Notes: a model not told the origin generated them from the sequence alone. 64,000 nt of DNA from Pedobacter sp. BMA (GCF_001027745.1 NZ_LECU01000007.1:62001-126000); one strand, 5' to 3'. Positions 17,853 through 26,830 are shown, numbered from the stretch's first letter. Translations and numbers: made by a program.

Positions 17853-20012
17853 ATGCAGATCAGGCAACCCATTAGAAATATACAAGATTTTTTATTGAGT
17901 ACGTATTTCGCGGATGGGTTACGCATTACTATTGGTGTGCTGCTACCTTCATTAATTCTGGCTCAGTTTGGAATGCTTAAATATGGCATGACACTTTCCC
18001 TGGGTGCCCTATGTGTGAGTGTTGTTGACACTCCGGGGCCAATGGTTCACAGACGCAATGCAATGCTGGTTACAACGGTTCTGATTTTTGTATTCTCCAT
18101 TTTAACAGGCTTAACCAATAAAAACCATTATTTCATTGCAGCGTTACTGGCAGCCTCGAGTTTTATCTTCTCGATGTTCTATATTTACGGTGTAAGAGCG
18201 GCATCTGTTGGTACGGCCGTGTTACTGATTATTGTATTAAGCATCGATGATATCAGACCCTGGCAAGACGTGATCAGGCACTCCTTTCTGGTATTGGCCG
18301 GAAGCGTGTGGTATACGGGCTTAAGTTATTTTGTTTACAGGCTACGCCCCTTCCGTTTACTTCAGCAATCATTAAGCGATTCAATATGGGAAGTAGCGGA
18401 ATTTTTAAGGGAAAAGGCGAAGTTTTACCATCAAAACACCAATTATGACAAGACCTATGCTGATTTGCTTCAGCTGCAGGTTTCTGTACATGAGAAACAG
18501 GATGCTGTAAGGGAGCTATTATTCAGAACGCGGGAAATTGTAAGGGATTCAAGTCCTGAAGGGCGTTTTCTACTCCTGGTATTTGTAGATATGGTTGATT
18601 TGTTTGAGCAGGTAATGTCGACATATTACAATTACCAGCAGCTCCACGAACAATTTGACAAAGCTGGTATTCTGAAAGATTATGAGATGGCGATTAAGCG
18701 AATATCTTATGCACTTGATGATATTGCCTTTGCACTTAAAAGTGGTGGAAAGCCCAATCTTTCAAAACGGTTGTTAATTGAAATTGAGCGATTAAAGATT
18801 AAGATTAATCAGCTTGAGCGAGAGAATACTGACCAGAAATATAGTACAATAGGCATCATCGCTCTTAAAAACATTGAAGTAAATATTGAAAATATTCTAG
18901 CCAGGGTTAAAACCATTTACAGTTATTTTAAAATCAGAACCAGCAAAGATATCCGTCAGGCTGAAGTAGATAAGGACAAGTTTATTACCCGCCAAAAATT
19001 TGACTTCGATATTTTTAAAGACAACCTGACTTATAGTTCGTCTACCTTCAGGCACTCGCTAAGGGTAACTGTTGTTATGATGCTCGGTTTTATTGTGGCA
19101 GAGGTATTGAATTTCTCGCACAGTTACTGGATTTTACTTACGATTCTTGTGATTTCCAAACCGGGTTTCAGCCTCACAAAAGAGCGCAATTATCAGCGAT
19201 TGATCGGCACAACCATTGGGGCGTTTGTAGGTATGGGTGTACTTACCTATATCGACGATCGCCATACCTTGTTTGTCATTTTACTGATTTGCATGATCGG
19301 AAGTTACAGTTTCCAGCGAAAAAACTACGTGGTGAGTGTGCTTTTCATGACCCCTTATATCCTGATCCTATTTGATTTTTTGGGTATGGGGTCCATTGCA
19401 CTGGCGCGGGAAAGAATTTATGACACGTTTATCGGATCTGGTATTGCGCTGCTGGCGAGCTACTCACTGTTTCCAACCTGGGAACATGAGAAACTGAAGG
19501 AAGCAATGATCAATATACTGAAAGCCAATAAAGCCTATTACGAGCAGGTAGCCAGATTGTACTTTGAGAAAAATTATAACAGAACGGACTACAAGCTAGC
19601 GAGAAAGGAAGTTTACGTAAGCACAGCCAATCTGGCTTCCTTATTTCAAAGAATGTTTTCTGAACCTAAGAGCAAACAGTTGTTCATTAAAGAAGTGCAT
19701 CAATTCACTACTTTAAATCATTTGTTGTCGTCTTATATTGCTACCCTATCGCTGTACAATAAAGAACATGAATTTATTTTCGATAATTTTGATGCCCTAA
19801 AACCATTGTCGGGAAATACAGACTATCTGTTTGACATGGCGATCGAGAACCTGAACCTCAATAAAACTACAACAGATAATGTTCCTTTAATCAGAATAAG
19901 TGATAGCGGGCTCATGATCAAAAAGGGTGAAGATTTAGTGCCTGAACAATTTGATTTGATTCAGAAGGTGGCTTACGACCTTTATAAATTATCCGCAAAA
20001 ATCAAGATTTAG
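17853..20012 (+). CDS. FUSC family inner-membrane protein (YccS/YhfK-like)
   Basis: This 719-residue protein has the FUSC duplicated layout. A first hydrophobic block of about six helices (GLRITIGVLLPSLILAQFG onward) leads to a soluble helical region in the middle. A second block of helices starts at HSLRVTVVMMLGFIVAEVL and includes SYWILLTILVISKPGFSLTKERNYQRLIGT, the classic FUSC repeat signature, and a helical C-terminal domain follows. The family is related to fusaric-acid resistance and aromatic-acid exporters, but the YccS branch has no firm substrate. The gene end overlaps the convergent 146-residue ORF by 11 bases. Confidence 0.87.
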   Translation: MQIRQPIRNIQDFLLSTYFADGLRITIGVLLPSLILAQFGMLKYGMTLSLGALCVSVVDTPGPMVHRRNAMLVTTVLIFVFSILTGLTNKNHYFIAALLAASSFIFSMFYIYGVRAASVGTAVLLIIVLSIDDIRPWQDVIRHSFLVLAGSVWYTGLSYFVYRLRPFRLLQQSLSDSIWEVAEFLREKAKFYHQNTNYDKTYADLLQLQVSVHEKQDAVRELLFRTREIVRDSSPEGRFLLLVFVDMVDLFEQVMSTYYNYQQLHEQFDKAGILKDYEMAIKRISYALDDIAFALKSGGKPNLSKRLLIEIERLKIKINQLERENTDQKYSTIGIIALKNIEVNIENILARVKTIYSYFKIRTSKDIRQAEVDKDKFITRQKFDFDIFKDNLTYSSSTFRHSLRVTVVMMLGFIVAEVLNFSHSYWILLTILVISKPGFSLTKERNYQRLIGTTIGAFVGMGVLTYIDDRHTLFVILLICMIGSYSFQRKNYVVSVLFMTPYILILFDFLGMGSIALARERIYDTFIGSGIALLASYSLFPTWEHEKLKEAMINILKANKAYYEQVARLYFEKNYNRTDYKLARKEVYVSTANLASLFQRMFSEPKSKQLFIKEVHQFTTLNHLLSSYIATLSLYNKEHEFIFDNFDALKPLSGNTDYLFDMAIENLNLNKTTTDNVPLIRISDSGLMIKKGEDLVPEQFDLIQKVAYDLYKLSAKIKI

Positions 20013-20442
20013 GTTTTGTAAGCAATGCATTACACCCGTTGAACGGTAAAGTGTACGAAATATTATTATCCAGCTTAAAAACAATCCGGGATTGACAGTC
20101 CAGCTTATTCTCTAACAGGTTATCTATATCAAAAGCTACCGGATAAAATTTCTGTTCGGGATTATCAGATTTAACTACTTCATCCCTTTGTCTGAATTTA
20201 AGTTTAATCTCCACATCACCAGCCACAATGTAAATCTTCTCTATTTTTTTGAATGCAGCATTTGTGGTGAAATTAAGCATTACCTGATTGTCGGGACTGC
20301 CTGAGTAGCGGAATAAATCGTATGCGTAATAATTTTTAACATCTCGAAAATACTGGTAGTCGATACTTATTTTGCGCTGTTGAGCATTTGCAATTGTACC
20401 AGATAAGATTAATAAAAGTGTATATAAGATATGTTTCATCAT
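20002..20442 (-). CDS. Secreted protein of the T9SS surface unit, unknown function
   Basis: This 146-residue protein has a signal peptide (about 20 residues, ending GTIANAQ). The mature part is short, beta-rich and ends with a cysteine-containing NGCNALLTKPKS tail. I do not recognise the family. It starts on the base next to the PorP/SprF stop, so it is the third gene of a tight leftward operon with the sorting-domain protein and its PorP/SprF partner. This position suggests a periplasmic or surface accessory of that pair. It overlaps the convergent FUSC gene by 11 bases. Confidence 0.75.
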   Translation of the reverse strand: MMKHILYTLLLILSGTIANAQQRKISIDYQYFRDVKNYYAYDLFRYSGSPDNQVMLNFTTNAAFKKIEKIYIVAGDVEIKLKFRQRDEVVKSDNPEQKFYPVAFDIDNLLENKLDCQSRIVFKLDNNISYTLPFNGCNALLTKPKS

Positions 20443-21438
20443 TTAGAATTTTGGGCATGGAACCTTAAATCCCTTGAAATTATTGTGACGGTAAATGAAA
20501 GACAGTTCATAGGTACGCGGTGTAGCACTGAGCAGCTTGTTGCCATAAACAGTATAGTTTATTCCGGCGCTGATGTTGCCCATCCCTACCCCAAGATAAG
20601 GATAGAACGAAGCCTCATTAAATTTATACCACAGGCCAAAATTAAGCTTCATCTTGGTGTCTTCATTAGGCTTTAGTCCGATTACGGTTCCCATGATTGC
20701 ATCATTGTTATTCTTTTGAACGTTATAAACACCTGTGAGGTTAAGATCAACGTTATTATTTAACAGATATAGCATGCTTGCCGTAGCCGTTTTCCTTGAA
20801 GCGACAAGTTCGCTACCGCTGGTTAGTAAACTTTCCTGAGGCTTGTTCAAGTGGTACTGCGCATAGCCGAAAGCAAAGCTTGTACGATCGAAGTTCGCAG
20901 AAAAATTAGCGCCTATAGCCAGGTCAAAATAAGTGGTTTTATCATTCTTAATATCCAGGTAATTCGGCATGGACTGATCGAATCCACCGTCGCTATATTG
21001 TGATGCGAAAGTGAGTTTATTGTAGTCGAGATACCTGGATACATAAGATACCTGTGGCGCGAGGCCAAACTTAAATTTATGCTCAACATCAAGATACTGG
21101 TAATAAGAAAAGCTGGCACTGATATACTGTGATTTCAGCGCTTTGTTAAAAGATTCGTCAAACAACCCACTTAATCCTAAACTGAAGACACTATTGGTAA
21201 AGTTTTCATCTTCAACCAGCTTTACATCTCCGGAAACGCTGTACGTGTTATAAGGATCTCCTAAATTTCCCCATTGCTGACGGGTGTTTGCAGCTATACG
21301 GTATTCGCCATCAAAAAAGCCCGTGTATGCTGGATTTAAAGTTAATGGCGCTGCGAAGTACTGCGAAAACTTTGGATCCTGAGCAGTGCAAGACAACGTT
21401 GCGAAAGAAATTAATAAAATAAGTACCGCTCCTTTCAT
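20443..21438 (-). CDS. PorP/SprF family type IX secretion membrane protein
   Basis: This 331-residue outer-membrane beta-barrel protein has a signal peptide with a lipobox-like end (FATLSC). The defining PorP/SprF start is QDPKFSQYFAAPLTLNPAYTGFFDGEYRIAANTRQQW, followed by alternating beta-strand segments to the C-terminal ELSFIYRHNNFKG. Proteins of this family sit next to large T9SS type B substrates and are thought to anchor or export them, as SprF does for SprB. Its ATG overlaps the stop of the upstream sorting-domain gene by one base, which supports such a pairing. Confidence 0.92.
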   Translation of the reverse strand: MKGAVLILLISFATLSCTAQDPKFSQYFAAPLTLNPAYTGFFDGEYRIAANTRQQWGNLGDPYNTYSVSGDVKLVEDENFTNSVFSLGLSGLFDESFNKALKSQYISASFSYYQYLDVEHKFKFGLAPQVSYVSRYLDYNKLTFASQYSDGGFDQSMPNYLDIKNDKTTYFDLAIGANFSANFDRTSFAFGYAQYHLNKPQESLLTSGSELVASRKTATASMLYLLNNNVDLNLTGVYNVQKNNNDAIMGTVIGLKPNEDTKMKLNFGLWYKFNEASFYPYLGVGMGNISAGINYTVYGNKLLSATPRTYELSFIYRHNNFKGFKVPCPKF

Positions 21439-23843
21439 TATAATATTAATATGGTTTTTCCTGTCGATTGAACTTTACCTCCAAAAGTGTCTACTCCTTC
21501 TGCAAACCAGGAGAAGGTTTCTAAAGGTTGCATTTTACTTTTAAACTGACCATCCCATCCTCCGTTAGCCAATGTTTCAGTTTGATATACCAAGATTCCC
21601 CATTTATTAAAGACCTTGAAGCTGGTTAGTTTCTGAACACTTACCAGAAAAGGATATAGTCTGTTGTTCGTTTCCTTATAGGGAGTAAACGCTGTAGGCA
21701 CAATGATTTTTGGTGTTGGAAGAATGTCGAGTTCTATTGGTGCAGAAACTATACATCCCTTTTCATTCTGAAGTGCAATGTAGTAAATCCCTGCCTTATT
21801 CACTTTAGATGGATTTAACAATGGATGTCTTAAAGAGGCATCTTCAAAGTAGCTCACTTTTTCGAAATCTTTACTTCCTTTAATAATGTTCGCGGCGGTC
21901 AAGTCGACAAATTCCGAATCAAAGATTGCTTTAGGCTTATTTAAAACTATGGTTGGTGGGGTATTTATTGTTACGTTAATACTTCCTGTAGCATAACATC
22001 CTGAAGCGTTAACCGCTTTGATGTAATAAACTCCGCTTTGGCTTATCGCCCTTGGATTTCCGATTTTGTTCAGCAGTGCTTCATCATAGTAATAACTGTA
22101 GTTTAGTTTTTCAGTACTTCCGTTGTACAAACTGGCATCTGTGATATCAAGTTTCTCCGGAAAGCAAACGGCGCCTGGATCTTTGACTGAAAGTACCGGC
22201 AGCTCGTTAATGATCACCACAATTTTACCGCTAACCATACATCCTCTTGAATTTATTGCTTTTACATAATAATTACCGCCTTTGGTTATGCTCTTGCTTT
22301 CTGTTAACGGAATAGAGAGGTTTTCATCCTGATAGAAGCTGTAACTAAAAGTATCGTCGCTCCCCTCAAAAACACTGCTGTTGGTAATATCAACAACCGA
22401 AGGGAAACAAACTGCAGCAGGATTTGTGATTTTAAGAACAGGAAAAGGGTTAATGTTCACTTGAACAGGTAATATTTTGCTACAGCCCATGTTGGTTGTC
22501 AGCTTCACGTAGTAGGTACCTGATGTTTTGATGTGCTTAGGATCCTCGATTGGTTTTAAGGCTTCTTTATCTGCAAAATAACTCCGTGTGATTTCTGATG
22601 ACTTTGAATATAACCCATCGAGCGTAATGTCTACAGTTTCATTATAACAGACAGGATCAGGGTTTTTTACGGTGATATCGGCCATATCGAACACGGAAAT
22701 AAGAATGGGGCTCACGCTTTCACAGCCGCTAAAATTGGTTGCTTTGATATAGAAGGTACTGTTTTGAGAGATTTTGGTGGAACCCGTCAATTGCTGTGTT
22801 AAATCTTTATCGGAGTAGGCCAGATAGGTAAAGCTGGCAAGTTTATTCAGGATAAAAGATGAACTGGTGAGATCAATTTCAGCATTCTGACAAACCCTGT
22901 TTTGTGCCGATACCTGAACTTGATAATCGACACTATGGATGACTGTACTTATGGAGCTTGGGCAACCAAAACCGGTATAGGGAACAACATCAAGAATAAC
23001 TTTGGAACCTTCGGCTGGGGTGGGCTTTATCGTAATGGATTGTCCTGATCCATATTTAACAGAACGGTCTTCGTTATACCAGGTATAGGTTTGAAAACCA
23101 CTTGGTCCGGACATGCTCAATTCCTCTGTTCTTTTGCAATAAGTATTTCCTACGATCAATTCTCCGCAAAGGTTATTGACATCGACATAGGCATATCCGA
23201 AATGGCCACCAAGTGTACAATCGGAAGTTATGAACTCAATCAGCAACTGTTTTCCCTGGTAACCGGAAAGGTTGATGGTTACCGGGGTCCATTCCTTATA
23301 TATCACCGTTGCGTTAGACTTCGCCTTCTGGAATCCGGGAAGATCTGAGGTGGCGACATATTCAAATGAAGCACACGGTATGTATTGATTGGTTTCGAGA
23401 TCTTTTACCCGTGCTATAAAACGGGGTTGTTCTTCGTTTAAATGATTAGGATCCTCCAGTACTACAGCGTATTGGTAGGTTAACGTGAATTCTGGCCTGT
23501 TGGCAGGAATATTTATGAGATAAGAGATTTGGTCAACCTGACCGCCGGTACCATTGTTTCCCAGCTTAACCGAAAAGTTCCCTCCATTTTCAGGTACCAG
23601 CTTAAATCCACCATATATGTCTCTTGCATCTTTATCTGTGACAATATTCTCCCTTCCCGACACCGGATTGTCAATCTGATTAATCGTCATAACACCTTTG
23701 TCGTTTGTAAAACCCGCATAGATTTTCCAGTTCTGAAAATTTCCATATTCAAAACCAATATTCTCCGGACAGGATTGCGCATACATTTTGGTCACCATCG
23801 CTATACTGGCAACGAGTAACACTAAAAAAACTCTTTTAATCAA
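21438..23843 (-). CDS. T9SS type B substrate with five Ig-like tandem repeats
   Basis: This 801-residue secreted protein has a signal peptide to about residue 22, an N-terminal jelly-roll-like region (25-225), and five tandem repeats of 80-81 residues from about 308 to 708. It ends in the gliding-motility-associated (CHU_C) T9SS sorting domain at 713-801, with FTPYKETNN, FKVFNKWGILVYQT and the WDGQFKS motif. Repeats 1-4 carry two cysteines at fixed spacing (318/374, 399/454, 479/535, 560/616). Repeat 5 keeps only Cys697. It is probably displayed on the cell surface through the T9SS, with the downstream PorP/SprF protein as partner. Confidence 0.9.
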   Translation of the reverse strand: MIKRVFLVLLVASIAMVTKMYAQSCPENIGFEYGNFQNWKIYAGFTNDKGVMTINQIDNPVSGRENIVTDKDARDIYGGFKLVPENGGNFSVKLGNNGTGGQVDQISYLINIPANRPEFTLTYQYAVVLEDPNHLNEEQPRFIARVKDLETNQYIPCASFEYVATSDLPGFQKAKSNATVIYKEWTPVTINLSGYQGKQLLIEFITSDCTLGGHFGYAYVDVNNLCGELIVGNTYCKRTEELSMSGPSGFQTYTWYNEDRSVKYGSGQSITIKPTPAEGSKVILDVVPYTGFGCPSSISTVIHSVDYQVQVSAQNRVCQNAEIDLTSSSFILNKLASFTYLAYSDKDLTQQLTGSTKISQNSTFYIKATNFSGCESVSPILISVFDMADITVKNPDPVCYNETVDITLDGLYSKSSEITRSYFADKEALKPIEDPKHIKTSGTYYVKLTTNMGCSKILPVQVNINPFPVLKITNPAAVCFPSVVDITNSSVFEGSDDTFSYSFYQDENLSIPLTESKSITKGGNYYVKAINSRGCMVSGKIVVIINELPVLSVKDPGAVCFPEKLDITDASLYNGSTEKLNYSYYYDEALLNKIGNPRAISQSGVYYIKAVNASGCYATGSINVTINTPPTIVLNKPKAIFDSEFVDLTAANIIKGSKDFEKVSYFEDASLRHPLLNPSKVNKAGIYYIALQNEKGCIVSAPIELDILPTPKIIVPTAFTPYKETNNRLYPFLVSVQKLTSFKVFNKWGILVYQTETLANGGWDGQFKSKMQPLETFSWFAEGVDTFGGKVQSTGKTILIL

Positions 23844-24200
23844 CGGGAACGATTTAAATAGTTATGATGTAAAAATATTATTTTAGTATATCCAGCGTAT
23901 TAGTGTCAATAGAAGACAGATGTTTTTTACACCAAATGATATATTACAATATCAATGTTGTGAAAAATCAAGTCTATGTAAATTCAACTTATACAAAACA
24001 ACCTACTGACTTACAGAATCCTATGAGTTATCCTTCTTCAAAGTAACACTCATTTATGATTCCCAAGACTGCTGCACCGGATATCACTTTTTTACATGAA
24101 ATGCTCATAAAATGAAGTGAACACTAACGGCATAGGTCAAAAACTAAACAATGCAGGCGCCGGTTTGTTATTGACTATGCATTAAAAAATTAAGAAAATT
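23844..24200. other. Intergenic region between divergent T9SS unit and osmC
   Basis: About 355 AT-rich bases have no supported ORF. No exact TAnnTTTG element is visible on either strand, so the promoters of both flanking genes are not assigned. No repeats were seen. Confidence 0.5.
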
Positions 24201-24611
24201 ATGGAAAAGCTATATACGGCTGAAGTAACAGCTACGGGTGGAAGAGATGGTCATGTTAAGTCGGGAGACGGGATTTTGGATTTCGAACTTCGAAAACCAA
24301 AAGAACTCGGAGGTCAGGGTGGCGCTACGAATCCTGAAGAATTATTCGCAGCCGCATGGGGTCCCTGCTATCTGGGCGCCTTAGGTTCAGTTGCTGAACG
24401 TGATGGTGTAGATGTTAGTGAAGCCTCAGTTAAAGTGCTCGTATCCTTCAATAAAGATGGAAATTCATTTGTGTTATCAGCAGATCTGGATGTTCATATA
24501 CCAGCTATATCGCATGACGAAGCGCAACAACTTGCAGATAAGGCGCACAGAGCCTGCCCATATTCAAAAGCCGTTAAGGGAAATATAGAGGTTCGGGTTA
24601 CGGCAGTATAA
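24201..24611 (+). CDS. OsmC/Ohr family peroxiredoxin-like protein
   Basis: This 136-residue protein of the Ohr subgroup reduces organic hydroperoxides using two redox cysteines. The first, Cys56, is in NPEELFAAAWGPCYLGAL, and the second, Cys121, is in AHRACPYSKAV. The N-terminal YTAEVTATGGRDGHVKSGDGILDFELRKPKELGG is typical of Ohr. Regulation by an OhrR repressor is common but none is encoded nearby. It is a single-gene unit with a terminator right after the stop. Confidence 0.93.
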   Translation: MEKLYTAEVTATGGRDGHVKSGDGILDFELRKPKELGGQGGATNPEELFAAAWGPCYLGALGSVAERDGVDVSEASVKVLVSFNKDGNSFVLSADLDVHIPAISHDEAQQLADKAHRACPYSKAVKGNIEVRVTAV

Positions 24612-24615
24612 TAAA

Positions 24616-24652
24616 AAAAGGAACGCTGACAATTAGTGGCGTTCCTTTTCTA
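24616..24652 (+). terminator. Terminator after the osmC-like gene
   Basis: An 11-bp stem (24616-24626 with 24639-24649) is flanked by an A-run and a T-run. It lies between the convergent osmC-like and DEAD-box genes and may serve both. Confidence 0.8.
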
Positions 24653-24672
24653 CAAAATTTGAATATAATATT

Positions 24673-25968
24673 TTAGGATAGCCCTTTTTTGTTCTTCCAG
24701 GTCATTTTAGCTTTCATGCCAGCACTATAATTATAGTCTTTCAGGTTACTGGTCTTTTTATCATGAAAAGCTGCTCCACGATCGGAAGTATCTTCTTCAC
24801 CATGTTTCTTTTTGTTTGTTTTTGGAGCCACATCCGCTATTGTAAGTGTTTCTGGCAACTCCATTACCTCCATGCGCTCACCTACCGCCTGTTCTATCTT
24901 CTTCACCTCGATTAATTCAATATCTGTAGAAAAAGTGATGGCTACAACTTCATCGTCTCCTTGTTTAACTATGCGATGAATTAGCACTTCTTTTTGCTCA
25001 GGTAAATCAAAGTGAAGAATAATCGGAATTCCGGATATATCCAGTTCGCCGGCATTTTCATTGGCTACGATTAATACTCTTGACTGGTCATTGTCCTTGA
25101 AATCCTCAACTTCGTCAAATCCAAAATCATCAAAGAACAAAGGGCGATAAATACTCACAGCGTTTTCAAGTTTGTTTTCGAAGTTTTTGAAAACAGTCTG
25201 TGCTGTTAAACGCGTATTTACGAATACAACAACTTTATCGAACACATCCTTATCATCGAGTAAAATGGTAAGGAGATTAAGCTTGGTTCTGAAATTTGGG
25301 ACCTGATATAACATCTGAGGGTAAACCTCTGCCTGTTTTTCACCAATATCATCAACTTCTATTGTTGTCGCAGAATCTTTCATGAATGGTGAAATCATGT
25401 GCTCAAGTTTTGAATGCATCAGTTCTGTAAATACAAGATGTTGAGATTTATATGCGCTGTTAGCCAATTCTACAACCGGCAACTGTAAACCTTTTTTAAC
25501 GATCAGCTCAGCATTATCTACAATAAACAACTGAATTTTATTGGTGTTTAATGCCAATTTGAGATATAGGGCACGTGCACGGTCCGGTACTGCAACAATA
25601 ATATCACATCCATCTGTGATTTCATTCATTTGATTGTCTATGGTTCCACGACTGTCAATCCCTAAAATTCTGAAGGTGCTGTTCCTGTTCAGTAACTTGA
25701 ATTGATCCAGTACATGGTCAACATGCTCAATATCAGGAACAAGAATCAAAGCTCTTGGCGCTTCCTCGAAAGCATACTTTAACTTCATCAATGTTGCTAA
25801 AACATAAGTTGTTGTTTTCCCTGCTCCTTCCGGCCCAATTGCAATTACATCATGACCCCCTAAAATTCTGGACATTGATTTTGCCTGAATTTCCTTAGGA
25901 GCCAGAAATCCTGCTTCAGTCATTGAAGCAACAAGCGACTTACTTAGTTTTAATTTATCTAATGACAC
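24673..25968 (-). CDS. Degenerate DEAD-box helicase-like protein
   Basis: This 431-residue protein has the two RecA-like domains of DEAD-box RNA helicases, but several core motifs are broken. Motif I is intact (GPEGAGKT, 45-52). Motif II reads DNAE (151-154) instead of DEAD, losing the catalytic glutamate. A Ser-Ala-Thr motif III is not evident. Motif V is ANENAGELDI (302-311), and motif VI reads HRIVKQGDDE (331-340), losing the arginine finger positions of HRxGRxGR. It may bind RNA or nucleotide without efficient ATP hydrolysis. The GTG start at 25968 is the only reasonable one. A GATATTTG element (25998-26005, minus) is a near-match promoter. Confidence 0.83.
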   Translation of the reverse strand: MSLDKLKLSKSLVASMTEAGFLAPKEIQAKSMSRILGGHDVIAIGPEGAGKTTTYVLATLMKLKYAFEEAPRALILVPDIEHVDHVLDQFKLLNRNSTFRILGIDSRGTIDNQMNEITDGCDIIVAVPDRARALYLKLALNTNKIQLFIVDNAELIVKKGLQLPVVELANSAYKSQHLVFTELMHSKLEHMISPFMKDSATTIEVDDIGEKQAEVYPQMLYQVPNFRTKLNLLTILLDDKDVFDKVVVFVNTRLTAQTVFKNFENKLENAVSIYRPLFFDDFGFDEVEDFKDNDQSRVLIVANENAGELDISGIPIILHFDLPEQKEVLIHRIVKQGDDEVVAITFSTDIELIEVKKIEQAVGERMEVMELPETLTIADVAPKTNKKKHGEEDTSDRGAAFHDKKTSNLKDYNYSAGMKAKMTWKNKKGLS

Positions 25969-26255
25969 GTGTACTATGTTAATGTTTTAAAATGCAAATA
26001 TCCTTAAAATAATTAGCTTTTCAGAAAATGAATTGAATGTGAAGAAAAGAATAGTGAGAAACAGCCTGAATATCAATCTTATTAGCCATAATGCGTTATT
26101 ATGAAAAAGCTATTTCAGAAGATTTGCGACCTCAATTTCAACTATAAATGCGGATTTGGAGGCACCTATAAAAAAATAATTCACTGATAAACAATAAATT
26201 ACAAAATATATTCAAAATTAGACTACTAAATAGGTAGATATTATATTCTTATTTA
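25969..26255. other. AT-rich intergenic region
   Basis: About 290 bases lie between the DEAD-box-like gene and the small ORF promoter. A 28-codon ATG frame occurs at about 26101-26187 but has no promoter or ribosome-site support. Otherwise I see nothing. Confidence 0.5.
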
Positions 26256-26263
26256 TATATTTG
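26256..26263 (+). promoter_or_regulatory. Promoter element ahead of the 56-residue ORF
   Basis: TATATTTG matches TAnnTTTG and lies 54 bases before the ATG at 26318. No convincing -33 box was identified, so this is a candidate only. Confidence 0.45.
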
Positions 26264-26317
26264 CTGAACCTTAATCAATAACTAAATCATATGTTAAACA
26301 ATTAAACGCAGGAGATC

Positions 26318-26488
26318 ATGTCAATCTATTTTCAATACCCGGCAATTGAGGAGTATCCAATTTTTGCAAATTCTGTCAAAGATTTGGATATCGAGCGAAA
26401 TGAGCGTGGAGCACTCGAAGATGAAGATACGATTATTCGGGAGGAGATTATAGAACTGAAAGATTTTTTATCGCTTAAACCTGTTTAG
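26318..26488 (+). CDS. Small acidic protein, 56 residues
   Basis: This ATG frame encodes 56 residues rich in Glu and Asp, starting MSIYFQYPAIEEYP. It is supported by an AGGAG ribosome site 4 bases upstream of the ATG, which is unusually good for this genome, and by a promoter element 54 bases upstream. No family is recognised and no membrane segment is present. Its stop codon is only 7 bases before a tRNA-like element, so both may be on one transcript that ends at the hairpin 26652-26676. Confidence 0.5.
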   Translation: MSIYFQYPAIEEYPIFANSVKDLDIERNERGALEDEDTIIREEIIELKDFLSLKPV

Positions 26489-26495
26489 CATGCAC

Positions 26496-26567
26496 GGCCA
26501 GTTGACCGATTGGAAGGTTGAAGTTTCATAAACTTTTACACAATGGTTCGAATCCATTACTAGGCCA
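26496..26567 (+). tRNA. tRNA-Met(CAT)-like element with irregular acceptor stem
   Basis: A near-complete cloverleaf can be drawn. The acceptor is GGCC-AGT/ACT-a-GGCC (26496-26502 with 26559-26566, one bulged A at 26562). The D arm is ACC/GGT with a GATTGGAA loop. The anticodon arm is GAAGT/ACTTT with loop TTCATAA (CAT at 26527-26529). The variable loop is 5 bases, and the T arm is AATGG/CCATT with loop TTCGAAT. The discriminator is A26567 and CCA is not encoded. The bulge and the 3-bp D stem are abnormal, so it may be a pseudo-tRNA, a divergent tRNA or a tRNA-like element. Confidence 0.5.
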
Positions 26568-26651
26568 CTAAGTGTTTTCATATCACTTTCCCTGATTTCT
26601 GCTCAAAGTCAGGTAAGATTTGGTTATCTTATATTTGTTTTGTTGTTAGCA

Positions 26652-26690
26652 AAGGCTATCCGCGAGGGATAGCCTTAACTTTTTTCAACT
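26652..26690 (+). terminator. Terminator after the small ORF and tRNA-like element
   Basis: A perfect 10-bp stem (26652-26661 with 26667-26676) has a 5-base loop, followed by a T-run. It probably ends the transcript carrying the 56-residue ORF and the tRNA-like element. Confidence 0.8.
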
Positions 26691-26793
26691 TTTGGCAAAT
26701 TTTTCTGAAATGTTAAAACTTTTTTTTTGAATCCTGGTTACTTATATAATTCACATTATACTAATCTTTTACAGATTAATTTGTTTGGTTTAA

Positions 26794-26830
26794 AAAAGGG
26801 ATTTATGGATATAAATCCCTTTTCTTTTGG
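26794..26830 (+). terminator. Second strong hairpin upstream of the S66 peptidase gene
   Basis: A perfect 13-bp stem (26794-26806 with 26811-26823) with a 4-base loop and a T-rich tail lies 58 bases before the S66 peptidase ATG. No gene lies between it and the previous terminator, so it is either a backup terminator or an attenuator in the peptidase leader. Confidence 0.65.
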
